A DNA stretch of 28,667 bases from Egerieenecus sp048201975 (GCA_048201975.1 DBFBGQ010000042.1:1-28667), one strand, 5' to 3'. Positions 12,101 through 17,026 are shown, counted from the stretch's first letter. Notes: generated by a model not told the origin, from the sequence alone. Program-made: numbers and translations.

Positions 12101-13790
12101 CGCAGGGATAGGCAACTTGGACCAGGTCATCCAAGTGCAGAATACCCCGGAGACGGTGGAAGTGAAGGGCAGCAAGACCTGGGCGGACAACAATAACCAG
12201 GACGGCAAGCGCCCTGCAAGCATCACCATCCATTTGCTGGCGGACGGAGTGGAGAAGGCAGAAAAGACGGTCACCGAAGCCGATGGCTGGGCGTGGACAT
12301 TCACCGGCCTGCCGAAGTATGAGGCAGGGAAGGAGATCGTCTACACCATTACGGAAGACCCGATTGCGGGGTACACCAGTCAGGTGACGGGGTACAACGT
12401 AACGAACAGCCACACCCCGGAGACGGTGGAAGTGAAGGGCAGCAAGACCTGGGAGGACAACAATAACCAGGATGGCAAGCGCCCTGCAAGCATCACCATC
12501 CATTTGCTGGCGGACGGAGTGGAGAAGGCAGAAAAGACGGTCACCGAAGCTGACGGCTGGGCGTGGACATTCACCGGCCTGCCGAAGTATGAGGCAGGGA
12601 AGGAGATCGTCTACACCATTACGGAGGACCCGGTTGCGGAGTATACCAGCCAGGTGACGGGGTATGACGTAACAAACAGCCACACCCCGGAGACGGTGGA
12701 AGTGAAGGGCAGCAAGACCTGGGAGGACAACAATAACCAGGACGGCAAGCGCCCTGCAAGCATCACCATTCATTTGCTGGCCGACGGAGTGGAGAAGGAG
12801 CAAAAGACGGTCACCGAAGCTGACGGCTGGGCATGGACGTTCACCGGCCTGCCGAAGTACGAGGCAGGGAAGGAGATCGTCTACACCATTACGGAGGACC
12901 CCATAGCCGGGTATACCGCTTTCGTGACTGGCTACAGCGTGATCAACCGCCGCGATGCCGTACAGGTCAATCTTCGCGGTGAGAAGTTTGTGGAAGGAGA
13001 CGATGCACCGACGGTTCCGTTTGCCTTTGTGCTCACAGCCCTGGGGAAAGACAATCCCATGCCGGAAGGGCAGAAGGGCGGCAGCGCAACGGCAACAATC
13101 CATGGCGCTGGTGACTTTGACTTTGGCACGATTACCTTTACGGAGCCCGGCACGTATCAATATCAGGTTACTGAAAAGGCTGAGGGCCTGCTTGGCTATG
13201 CGTACGATACGTCGGTTTACACGGTGCAGGTGGAAGTGCGCTATGAAGCGTATGCGATGGTAGCGGCGGTGGAAATCCTCAAGGATGGCGCGCAGGCAAG
13301 CGGTCTGCAATTCACCAATCACTACCGGACCGGCAGCCTCACGATATCGAAGACGGTGAAAGGCCAAGGCGCGAGCACCACGGAAGGCTTTGGATTTACC
13401 ATTGCCTTGACAGATGCGGCAGGCAACGCGCTTACAGGGGTTTACCCCTATACGGGAACGCAGGGCGCGCCTTCCAGCTTCATCAACCATGGAACGCTGA
13501 CCCTGTCCTTGACCCATGGGCAGAGCGTTCGGATTGACGATTTGCCGGTGGGAACGTACTACAGCGTAACGGAGGCTGTGAACAGCGCCTACACCAGCGC
13601 TGCCACGGGATCCAGCGGTCAAATCACCGAGGAAGGCGCACAGGCGCAGTTTGTCAACACCCGCAAATACAACAGCGAGGTGCCCAAAACTGGCTACGGA
13701 GAGGCGAATGCACGCTACATGGTGGTTGGCCTGTGTCTGTTGATTGCGTTGCTCTCGGCCCTTGCACGGAGAAAGTTCCGCGCAAAATAA
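1..13790 (+). CDS. Giant multidomain cell-wall-anchored surface protein (5' end outside window)
   Basis: The frame is open from base 3, so the true start and signal peptide lie upstream; 4595 residues are visible. Domains in order, by base position: P/A/T/E repeats (3-290); two Ig-like beta segments (about 290-815); a CHAP-type domain (about 870-1340); a large unassigned region (about 1440-2680); about 17 SpaA/Cna_B-type segments, many with the closing-strand signature Y-x-[VL]-x-E-T-x-[AV]-P-x-G-Y (about 2690-9170); an unassigned region (9190-9870); DUF11 or fimbrial-D2-like segments (9880-11160); an SdrD-B-like segment with D-x-N-x-N-G-x-x-D (11171-11760); another SpaA-like segment (11770-12146); three Cna_B copies; an FctA-like pilin domain (about 12957-13325); a final DUF5979-like domain; VPKTG, a hydrophobic helix and the tail RRKFRAK. 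Family knowledge says such Cna_B/SpaA domains form Lys-Asn/Asp isopeptide bonds and build rigid stalks. Adhesion is inferred; the ligand is unknown. Confidence 0.9.
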   Translation, partial: PAAPEATATAAPEMPAAPEVPATPEATATAAPEMPAAPEATATAAPEVPATPEATATAAPTAEASTAPVATSTPVATETPAPTATPEPMTLQEVAAEKDVYAPGETIRWSVDCHGAERIIYQLTGKRTGVVASGELTQEREISYQTEVCDIYTLSVTAVSGEQTLAAKSDVTVLGSELTAALETNQRYAVVNETGLQSTMQISGGIAPYIMDVQVVLGDTAVYSERRELEAAGAIELVYAPSAFGVHTVQVTVTDARGKTAAASASVPVAVREAETAADWAGSVAGAGLTGDWRKDLVAVAQTQLGYQESERDFIILEDGQQRGYTRYGAWYGSAYDAWDAMFVSFCLAYANIPESYVPRDASSSAWRSTFAAMGVYESNGNGYTPSAGDLVFLRGNSGSGVGIVQRVSGNTVTTIEGDSDGVVRRCEYGLANRNILGYVSMRALMERAGVLASPEQTTAPQQSAAPVGSVTPVEQYGEVVAGGATLYTLPAGLVTVPAQTDDAQANQAGLFLAAASNYALLSTQETFLECAERYYGDQGTITVGLVRVTWPESGDTVKAGQQVNITLTWTLQAAANYNYAEYPQPLFDNYEHTQIILPLPEGVSIVENISGALENVTDVQRGENNEWILTLPDAIAAQSSNTSTITIPLLLEGNGERGVGEELDFTRPARMETSFSIMDRMDPEHVVPSGKVYTKTVTSPDNLGVKKTTTDDVWGIEKASVDAAPSRDKSTVTVTFRLTVGLQDANGTILTNPDTYGRVGRVPMDQVRLKDLTEVLNREGEPIAPISATITPQFGAYEPISLLEHSEMALPMDTCGGKTSLNVADDAPYLSTYTVELVYPYAEFIAQFYDAKQQPLTVKNTATLFYTLKGTDTEAKDSNTAQLDVGEVTQPAQITFSKYIVNAQGESKAYSLQQFPSGQPIAGPAVFDVRTQEGEPAILYVKKGDAYVALTGNQVTIDPTGTGDANGTDGTFVAYVVPGSYVIQETGVPANTEKIMGEGNNAEDKALTLQAGQAGAAGFYNRECLGSIRMTKVGRKSGEQDTFLAGVQFTLYDVAGKQIAQGVTDNNGSLSFDRLPYGTYTVKETSTPDGYVSNTQEYPFTLDAENETGSATVINHFNLAPVILQKQMWNGQAYVDVGQNYYQEFDGCFSIQQKNAQGEWVEAIPALSLSMYGSISKVLPVYDEQQQPIFYRFAENLPMGWHAPDDASAQMMYSREFTLVDYLGNNVENALQITMQNSRNGSIALSKAFYRMGRDGAYAQETDQRQATFQLYQKLEDTVKLVKERIVTQSTEFEDLPCVDERQTPYEYYLVEVPMAGYEADSQGTVPLQLADGSTVQAWGPVKFTADAGSPAQLSQSLQVKNYALELPVLVRKQNSVTGAFVAGAKFTVYAYDENAPEQKGQMVISETEVSASQGSVIYLSMGGKYVVEETGVPAGYTDVTAQRLVDLTAYASFGDAQDYQVQTFTLLNRPDPQLLITKQLVSGNHAGPDVLTGVSFEVYQQSATGFEQVKDAQGQQVTAQSGTAVQLPAGEYYLKEIVPQGNPHGVLDPSEHPEEYQGLGKEENGVFYFGPVKLSVVGDASQTQQGYTVQNYANLGAVQAYKVAQQGSGAITPLARAKISIYRDGQQDPVQTLVSDSAGHVTFTDLPIYDADGKKIRYTVKETEAPAGYTLTDVEKAVTLVPGQLVTTDEKGEPLTFVNLPHMTFHVTKVFRNIWEYQFTGKDYLMPGAQIALYKRMADGTYEFQRVLTTDETGAVAFTGLDQMATYVAVEYDIPDLEAYAYLEPQNGRAYLASDFPQQPPPKLLAQELEKYYYVTKPAKTGELAVAETMTNVEHWSQLRIEKFVLEDADHPDAPEGLVDGEKRVINNAEFQLYREILPEDFTGTELSFDSQNLAKYTFVGSYETGTLYDGNGVRQDGWFATDILNVGDRVVYWLVETTGGIGAEIDPAHQITLIRRKGTKYQHASPSLQDPRETCTAVFTYYDDTTTQEHVENLPLYKGDSDMFSTVRIAKWAGSVDADGQHQAIYSPLGNATFALYLVHANGEIVDQLDSMTTGLDHLEGNAELTAWASSKAFSFRELKDKYGKQNTPGVAQDILWTDEQGNGYVRALLVETGVPAGYNDLADGYHLLMYFDYEADTTTEVFNDAFYVKHSTGNEPEAGEKDIWALYPTVQTAPGAYAPIAGVANTGQLRIINWPVDNFSVTVNKYGYVPDEETVSMTGAELDEYFLRAGERTPLQVTMKLQRYINNAWTDYAYPSYDGSGSTFTTANGYFAFPKGLGIGRYRLIETVADSGYENIYDGASLAGDPYYNARAYYFQVTNANVHLSLYNPKKLTVTLRKTDLEGEALQEAKFQLSRAGTVTASTSTDGQGIAKLTGIGSGVYKLSEITAASGYSCAYLDAYLRAAYPNNAYQSYRLADFAKDGIFLGYETELRDGQTVVTQVVDLAAYQLKEPLRLDVQDPQLCTLQLRKVDSLDDDLGLQGATFQLEYKAFTTWNEPETITDSDWTRLDSYSTESDGWANISGLEPGIYKVTETKAPAGYDLSTEAQFVALTGGMTKTVFMGGNALKTDQALTFQNAKQVTLTVEKQIDAGELAVEDDYTFTFELYASDQSTKLDTQRVEVKAGSTGSHSVTFTSLSQGKTYYLKETQLHEDFALTGMQGKDGLRVTPHGNFYGFTVPMRDSGLTIVATNQYLFAEVTILKVDGTNGTPLQGAAFASYRMQNDIPSTASTGEWTDLDDGEYHVRLPLTSVQGNTFRIQEVHAPTGYRNDWLQLDVTVQPGDKVIHKAFDQDKMLSGTVEENQQAMLNALIFPNYQGSVITLVKYDNTKESNAAQPLEGVTFTLASRQSDHSWLAEAQQTTQADGTISFTVESGKVYALVESVVPHGYAGLQGLYAADGSKMLTETSADGSGRVYHLVNQGEPLIVGSTYAYQAYNIPWVELEIRKQDIDNGAVIPSAVVNVYEVPEDTKQELTQGEVAALMQGTPVLSNIQVATATTDGEGQKYSYVNGSILPALGQSIAGGKTYLVVETDSSMTQIRDHRNVVWYVVHHVPAGTREKQVVTLRNLAGNATHTLAKTTSTQQCASLLASGATLEYAIAPQVENTYALDSFVLKDTGLQALHASTPLSFDEYLKDQYSVTQVVVGPATHDASAYWKGTDDGIFAQVVFYGFDGREIYRETVDVSTQAVTVRLAGDIKAKHVEVSYSSPAFQQATGYAVGQHFAPGEVQIKVALDKQMGGEGILPITQVVNTAETVMAYRPWDTAGVQSGEADRKTQTQTANVSSYFDELQTAMMSISCVVDKKTISLNGEVVTYTITLTNSETADAAMINPFLVDLLPQGTQLHGENGNIQLTKAPNGVEIENERFSTSNGETSAFIFLKGQLEPGESVELTIEVQSTSEMAIYGAEVNNYVIAGSREKGMQSQENPRATSWQTSDGAWPPDLDGALSTLKGTERLEALRTMLDDMAGFGYISTLQTVGWLASAEAALLKMGRGDRSAEMGFTSNRLSTVNNAGYMDYRLILTNLSHNHHYTDVTLLDVLPHEGDVSYTSAARGSSWGMNFEALTSVVRVDAAGNHTPVASGNYQLFYYGQSIADASAAAQVYEAVKTLKYDAQSLPPGWSTSPPATATVTAIAVAIKREPSVALASEESYIIEYRMRVDDLSAAELQERAWKNTVNDFVCHYATYIESATDPNHGIDQATPVHLPLGSNAVSATILPAPVKVGGHVWIDKNANGVWDSGESVADLAGDAMVRRLLDSIEIRLQSYEGTQQSASYSVSYNKGNDQDWYTLANFVFDELDSADPKEGATEAQLYSGTQTNNPLNPAYLKGSAPKTYNIVATLPENSQVLAQVTSLGGGNQAKQTGYSRDPRELTAGGRYAEEAKDNNFAKASQRSNVSERFYLYATDEAFDNTKDIGFLLFRNVSIYKTDAITQEPLENALFRVYGPFNSVQEAEAANLDSQHLLMEVATNHTGKAQLEQLNWYQVYVIEETASAPYYALQGANAFSQDGVISTYQGNGTENPAWVLHVPGAGIGNLDQVIQVQNTPETVEVKGSKTWADNNNQDGKRPASITIHLLADGVEKAEKTVTEADGWAWTFTGLPKYEAGKEIVYTITEDPIAGYTSQVTGYNVTNSHTPETVEVKGSKTWEDNNNQDGKRPASITIHLLADGVEKAEKTVTEADGWAWTFTGLPKYEAGKEIVYTITEDPVAEYTSQVTGYDVTNSHTPETVEVKGSKTWEDNNNQDGKRPASITIHLLADGVEKEQKTVTEADGWAWTFTGLPKYEAGKEIVYTITEDPIAGYTAFVTGYSVINRRDAVQVNLRGEKFVEGDDAPTVPFAFVLTALGKDNPMPEGQKGGSATATIHGAGDFDFGTITFTEPGTYQYQVTEKAEGLLGYAYDTSVYTVQVEVRYEAYAMVAAVEILKDGAQASGLQFTNHYRTGSLTISKTVKGQGASTTEGFGFTIALTDAAGNALTGVYPYTGTQGAPSSFINHGTLTLSLTHGQSVRIDDLPVGTYYSVTEAVNSAYTSAATGSSGQITEEGAQAQFVNTRKYNSEVPKTGYGEANARYMVVGLCLLIALLSALARRKFRAK
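870..1340 (+). other. CHAP/NlpC-like domain with both catalytic residues substituted
   Basis: This part of the giant protein reads like the CHAP-type domains common in clostridial wall proteins: VAVAQTQLGY, then GYTRYGAWYG, AMFVSFC, PSAGDLVF, VTTIEGD and a final LGYV. In active relatives the motif is WCAMFVSFC with the first Cys as nucleophile, and a His sits before VGIV. Here the nucleophile codon is GAC (Asp, 1020-1022) and the His position is GGC (Gly, 1203-1205). The second Cys (1041-1043) is kept. The fold is probably intact but peptidase or amidase activity is unlikely. A role in binding peptidoglycan or another ligand is an inference. Confidence 0.75.
12147..12956 (+). repeat. Three near-identical 270-bp tandem repeats, each one Cna_B domain
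   Basis: Units begin at 12147, 12417 and 12687 with an exact 270-bp (90-residue) period. Units 1 and 2 differ at only about a dozen bases, many of them synonymous. Unit 3 diverges mainly in its last 50 bases, where it joins the next domain. Each unit carries the Cna_B signature V-x-G-S-K-T-W, then D-G-K-R-P, I-x-I-H-L-L, and a closing Y-T-I-T-E-D-P. The Lys of GSKTW and the Glu of TITED are the expected isopeptide Lys and catalytic acid. The upstream SpaA-type domains are far more divergent, so this block is a young duplication. Confidence 0.95.
13680..13790 (+). other. C-terminal cell-wall sorting signal (VPKTG, hydrophobic helix, basic tail)
   Basis: VPKTG is encoded at 13680-13694. A short linker follows, then a hydrophobic stretch (MVVGLCLLIALLSALA) and the tail RRKFRAK to the stop. 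This is the standard tripartite sortase signal. A PKTG-type pentapeptide resembles the (S/P)PxTG motifs cleaved by class B sortases in clostridia such as Clostridioides difficile, rather than the NPQTN motif of staphylococcal SrtB. It fits the class B sortase gene encoded just downstream. Cleavage would be expected between Thr and Gly. Confidence 0.92.
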
Positions 13791-13806
13791 ATCCTTGAAG
13801 CATGCG

Positions 13807-13840
13807 CAGAGCGGAGCGGCCGAAAGGCTGCTCCGCTCTG
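13807..13840 (+). promoter_or_regulatory. Intercistronic hairpin with GAAA tetraloop ahead of the sortase ribosome binding site
   Basis: Arms 13807-13821 (CAGAGCGGAGCGGCC) and 13826-13840 pair over 15 bp with a single G-U, closed by C(GAAA)G. It starts 16 nt after the stop of the surface protein gene and ends 2 nt before the AAGGAGG of the sortase gene. No T-run follows, so it is not a normal rho-independent terminator. It could set the relative levels of the two products by RNA processing, transcript protection or masking of ribosome entry; which one is not visible from sequence. Confidence 0.8.
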
Positions 13841-13853
13841 AAAAGGAGGACCC

Positions 13854-14732
13854 ATGAAGCTTAGCACGAACGCCCGCATGCGCAGGACTGCCTATGTGCT
13901 GCTGACCATCGTCATGCTGGCGGCGCTGTTCATCGCCGGCGCGATTCTTGTAATTGACATGGTGGATATGTGGCGCGCGCGGGTGGTGCGCAATGAGGTG
14001 CAGGAACTATACCGCCCCGGCGCGTCGGTAGGATTTCCAGCGCTATGGATTGGGACGGCCCAGGCGGAGGAGACGGAGCCTATTCCTGATGCTGTCCCGC
14101 AGGCTCTGCCGGAAATTCACGAGGACTTCGCACGGCTGTATGAAAAAAATCCGGATATTATCGGTTGGCTTACAGCGGGGGACAGGATGGACTTGCCGGT
14201 GGTCCAGCGAGACAACGCATACTATTTGAACCACAATTACTTCGGTGAGCTGGACAGCAATGGCACGGTGTTTCTGAATGAAAGGAACGTGCTGTATCCA
14301 CGGGACCAGGTGCTGCTGATTCACGGACACAACATGCGCAGCGGAGAGATGTTTGGTACGCTGCGGGAATATGCGGACGAGGCGTACATGCGCTCCCATG
14401 CGCTCATTTCCTTCCGAACGGTTGATGAGGCTGAAAGCCCGTATTATGTGCCGGTGGCCGCCTTCGATGCGTCCATGGTTCCTCAGGAGGCAGGATATTT
14501 TGACATCACCCCGATGAACTTCGTATCGGAGGAAGCGTTTCAGGACTATTTGCAGCAGGCGCTGGACAGGTCCTATTGGCGCTCTCCTGTGGACGCAACC
14601 ATGGAGGACCAGTTCATCATGCTGCTCACATGCAGCTATACGCACGTGGACGGACGGTTTGCGCTGCTTTGCCGGAAGCTGCGGGAAGGGGAAAGCGCGG
14701 ATGCCATGCAAGCGCTGTATGATACCTACTAA
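13854..14732 (+). CDS. Class B sortase
   Basis: This 292-residue protein is a membrane-anchored transpeptidase that would cleave the sorting signal of the neighbouring surface protein and join it to the cell wall. A basic N-terminus and one membrane helix (about residues 12-36) are followed by an extracytoplasmic catalytic domain. The class B signature is clear: YLNHNYFG near 124-131, LLIHGHNM with catalytic His159, LLTCSY with nucleophile Cys260, and GRFALL with Arg268. A strong AAGGAGG (13843-13849) precedes the ATG. The gene lies 63 nt after the giant surface protein gene on the same strand, so co-transcription and a dedicated substrate are likely. It is the only sortase gene in the window. 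Length and motifs match the family, with no sign of damage. Confidence 0.93.
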   Translation: MKLSTNARMRRTAYVLLTIVMLAALFIAGAILVIDMVDMWRARVVRNEVQELYRPGASVGFPALWIGTAQAEETEPIPDAVPQALPEIHEDFARLYEKNPDIIGWLTAGDRMDLPVVQRDNAYYLNHNYFGELDSNGTVFLNERNVLYPRDQVLLIHGHNMRSGEMFGTLREYADEAYMRSHALISFRTVDEAESPYYVPVAAFDASMVPQEAGYFDITPMNFVSEEAFQDYLQQALDRSYWRSPVDATMEDQFIMLLTCSYTHVDGRFALLCRKLREGESADAMQALYDTY

Positions 14733-14773
14733 TATTTGCGTTGCGCAATGCTCATGATGGTGTAACGAAAAGT

Positions 14774-14811
14774 GTGGTTGATTGTCTTGAAAAGATAGTC
14801 AACCACTTTTT
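14774..14811 (+). terminator. Rho-independent terminator after the sortase gene
   Basis: Arms 14774-14788 and 14792-14806 pair over about 15 bp with two G-U pairs and a very short loop, followed by TTTTT (14807-14811). It sits 41 nt after the sortase stop and closes the surface-protein/sortase unit. The following 14812-14949 holds only short imperfect inverted repeats and no supported gene. Confidence 0.85.
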
Positions 14812-14949
14812 CAATGCGGAAAATGCTGCGCTATAAAACCTTTGTGAAATGATCCGTGCTGTGCCACAAGGCTGGTGCAGAGAGAGCTGATCCGGCGTCA
14901 ATGCAGCCGGGCCGCCGCTTCCATCAGAAAGAAAAATCAAAATCGCGCC

Positions 14950-14978
14950 TTGACTTTAGTGCTCTACAGTGTTACAAT
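14950..14978 (+). promoter_or_regulatory. Sigma-A-type promoter of the histidine operon
   Basis: A -35 box TTGACT (14950-14955) and a -10 box TACAAT (14973-14978) are separated by exactly 17 bp. Transcription would begin near 14985, leaving a leader of only about 20-25 nt before yerC. Such a short leader leaves no room for a T-box or a histidine-codon attenuator, so control is more likely at initiation. Confidence 0.85.
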
Positions 14979-14983
14979 AACAC
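14969..14983 (+). promoter_or_regulatory. Candidate operator: perfect dyad covering the his promoter -10 box
   Basis: GTGTTA-CAA-TAACAC is a perfect 6-3-6 inverted repeat that contains the -10 hexamer. A repressor bound here would block RNA polymerase. The first gene behind it encodes a TrpR/YerC-type DNA-binding protein, the obvious candidate ligand. I did not see the same dyad elsewhere in the window. That this protein binds here is inferred from position and symmetry. Confidence 0.65.
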
Positions 14984-15007
14984 CGCGTTAAAGAAGTGAG
15001 GTGCCGA

Positions 15008-15325
15008 ATGATGAGCCTGAAACGCGATGAAATGACGGATACGCTGTTCCGCTCGATCCTGGAGCTGCGCAGCGTGGAGGAATGCTACCTGTACTTCGAG
15101 GACCTGTGCACAAACAAGGAGGTGCGCGACTTCGGCCAGCGACTGGAAATCGCGCGGCGGCTCTCCACGGGCAGCTCCTATCAGCAGGTGACGCAGGCCA
15201 CGGGGGTAAGTTCGGCTACCATCGGGCGGGTTAAGCGGTGCCTGGACTACGGGGCGGGCGGTTACCGCCTGATGTTGGCACGACTTGGGGAGGAAGCGAA
15301 TGAACAGGAACCTGAGAGAGGATGA
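15008..15325 (+). CDS. yerC: TrpR/YerC-family transcriptional repressor, likely histidine regulator (HisR-like)
   Basis: This protein of about 105 residues has the TrpR-like helix-turn-helix fold. The family pattern is clear: LYFEDLCTNKEVRDFGQRLEIARRL, then the recognition helices SYQQVTQATGVSSATIGRVKRCLDYGAGGY. YerC proteins are often linked to histidine or tryptophan genes in Gram-positive bacteria. As first gene of a his operon, it probably acts as an autoregulated repressor, with histidine or a related signal as likely co-repressor (inference). I chose the ATG at 15008, which has GTGAGG six bases upstream. A GTG at 14996 lies too close to the predicted transcription start, and an ATG at 15011 is also possible. 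The gene overlaps hisZ by 26 nt. Confidence 0.88.
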   Translation: MMSLKRDEMTDTLFRSILELRSVEECYLYFEDLCTNKEVRDFGQRLEIARRLSTGSSYQQVTQATGVSSATIGRVKRCLDYGAGGYRLMLARLGEEANEQEPERG

Positions 15326-16385
15326 GCGCATCTCCATCGCGCTGCGGGCGCTGTACCAGACATACGGATACAGGCCCTACCGGGTGAACCGGTTCGAGGA
15401 GTATGAGCTGTACCTGCGCAACAAGAATTTTCTGAGCGACGAACGGATTTTGTCCTTCAGCGATACCAATGGCAAGCTCATGGCCCTGCGGCCGGACATC
15501 ACGCTGTCCATTGTCAAAAACACCCGGGAGGAGGACATGCCCCTGCGGGTCTGCTATGCGGAGACGGCGTACCGGGTGCCGCACGGAGCCCATGGCTTCC
15601 GGGAGATCATGCAGGTAGGGGTGGAATGCATCGGGCAGGTGGATCTGTACGCCATGAGCCAGGTGCTGATGCTGGCGGCGCGCAGCCTGAAAACGATCAA
15701 TCCCAGCTACGTGCTGGACGTGTCGGACATGGGGCTGATCGCGGGGGTGCTGGGCAAGCGGGAAGGCCACGCGGCGCTGCTGGCTGCCATCAGCCAGAAA
15801 AACCTGCATGGCCTGCGGGAGGCATGCGTTGCCCAGGGTATCGACGCGCGCACACAGGCGCTGCTGGCGGAGCTGACGGAAGCCTGCGGTCCGCTGGAGC
15901 CCACGCTGCGGCGCCTGGAGGGGCTGGACCTGCCTCCGGCGTGCCAGGCGCCGCTGGAGCGGCTGCGGGCGCTGGCGGAAGCCATGCGGGCTTATGGCAG
16001 CGAGCATATCCGGCTGGACCTGTCGGTGGTCAACGACATGAATTACTATAACGGCCTGATTTTTTCAGGATTCATTCAGGGCGTGCCGGTGGCAGTGCTC
16101 ACCGGCGGGCGCTACGACCCGCTGCTCACGCGCATGGGGCATAGCGGCGAGGCTATCGGCTTTGCGGTGGACCTGGGCGCGCTGGAGCGCTTCCTGCAGC
16201 CGGAGAAGCAGCCGGATGTGGATGTGCTGCTGGTTTATGGCCAGGGAGCGGTCGCCGCTGCAATAGCGCGGGCGGCGGAGGCCATCGTCGCCAGGGGGGA
16301 AAGCGTGCGCGTGCAGCGCGAGGGCCGCGTCACCTGCACCTACAAGCGGCGTATGACGCTGGAAGAAGTGGAGGGCGGCATATGA
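15300..16385 (+). CDS. hisZ: ATP phosphoribosyltransferase regulatory subunit
   Basis: HisZ is a histidyl-tRNA synthetase paralog that lacks tRNA charging and serves as the regulatory partner of short HisG in the first step of histidine synthesis. The 361-residue protein shows the class II synthetase core: RPDITLSIVKNTR (about 64-76), RVCYAETAYR then FREIMQVGVECIG (about 83-112), MNYYNGLIFSGFI (about 247-259) and GGRYDPLL (269-276). It ends soon after the core, without a full anticodon-binding domain, as expected for HisZ rather than HisS. GGGGAGGAAG just upstream supports the ATG at 15300. The stop overlaps the hisG start by 4 nt. Confidence 0.95.
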   Translation: MNRNLREDERISIALRALYQTYGYRPYRVNRFEEYELYLRNKNFLSDERILSFSDTNGKLMALRPDITLSIVKNTREEDMPLRVCYAETAYRVPHGAHGFREIMQVGVECIGQVDLYAMSQVLMLAARSLKTINPSYVLDVSDMGLIAGVLGKREGHAALLAAISQKNLHGLREACVAQGIDARTQALLAELTEACGPLEPTLRRLEGLDLPPACQAPLERLRALAEAMRAYGSEHIRLDLSVVNDMNYYNGLIFSGFIQGVPVAVLTGGRYDPLLTRMGHSGEAIGFAVDLGALERFLQPEKQPDVDVLLVYGQGAVAAAIARAAEAIVARGESVRVQREGRVTCTYKRRMTLEEVEGGI

Positions 16386-17005
16386 TGAACGTGGCGCTGC
16401 CCAAGGGGCGGCTGGGCGAAAAAGCGTACGCGCTGCTGGAGCGGGCGGGCTATCCGTGCCCTGCCCTGCGCGAGGATAACCGCCGGCTGATGTTCGAACA
16501 CGAAGGCGTGTGCTATTTCCTGGTCAAGCCGTCGGATGTGGCGATCTATGTGGAGCACGGGGCCGCGGACGTGGGCATCGTTGGGAAGGATATTCTGCTG
16601 GAATACCGGCCGGACGTGTACGAGCTGCTGGACCTGGGCATGGGGCGCTGTCGCATGTGCGTGGCCGGGCCGAAGGATTTCGCGGACGATCATTCCCGGG
16701 CGCTGCGGGTGGCAACCAAGTTCCCGCACATTGCGCGCAATTATTTTGACGCACGCAGCCGGGAAATTGAACTGATCCCCCTCAACGGATCCATCGAGCT
16801 TGCGCCGCTGGTGGGGCTTTCGGACGTGATTGTGGACATCGTGGAAACAGGCGCGACGCTCCGGGAAAACGGCCTGGCCGTGCTGGAGGAAATCGTGCCC
16901 GTCAGCGCCCGGCTGATCGCCAACAAGGCAAGCTTTAAATTCAAAGAGGACCAGATTCGGGGGCTGATGGAGGGCGTGCGCCGGGAAACGGCCGCCCGCG
17001 CCTGA
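16382..17005 (+). CDS. hisG: ATP phosphoribosyltransferase, short catalytic subunit
   Basis: HisG joins ATP and PRPP to form N1-(5-phosphoribosyl)-ATP, the committed step of histidine synthesis. At 207 residues this is the short form, which lacks the C-terminal histidine-binding domain and depends on HisZ, encoded immediately upstream. Recognisable segments are the N-terminal VALPKGRLGE (4-13), the AADVGIVGKDIL stretch (61-72) and the PRPP loop DIVETGATLRENGL (152-165). It starts with ATGATG inside the end of hisZ (ATGA overlap), which suggests translational coupling and equal subunit supply. A 21-nt spacer with its own GAGAGGAAG site separates it from hisD. Confidence 0.96.
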   Translation: MMNVALPKGRLGEKAYALLERAGYPCPALREDNRRLMFEHEGVCYFLVKPSDVAIYVEHGAADVGIVGKDILLEYRPDVYELLDLGMGRCRMCVAGPKDFADDHSRALRVATKFPHIARNYFDARSREIELIPLNGSIELAPLVGLSDVIVDIVETGATLRENGLAVLEEIVPVSARLIANKASFKFKEDQIRGLMEGVRRETAARA

Positions 17006-17026
17006 AATGGAGAGAGGAAGAGCGAC

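Noticed and set aside
8952..13622. Two further long minus-strand frames (8952-10853 and 11901-13622)
   Set aside because: Same explanation. The second simply mirrors the 270-bp Cna_B repeats, and neither has a family motif.
13807..13840. Rho-independent terminator between the giant gene and the sortase gene
   Set aside because: The stem is strong but is followed by AAAAGGAGG, not a T-run, so it is listed as an intercistronic hairpin instead.
14812..14949. Possible T-box or attenuator upstream of the his operon
   Set aside because: No T-box core (GGTGGNACCGCG-like), no histidine-codon leader and no terminator fold. The region also lies upstream of the predicted transcription start.
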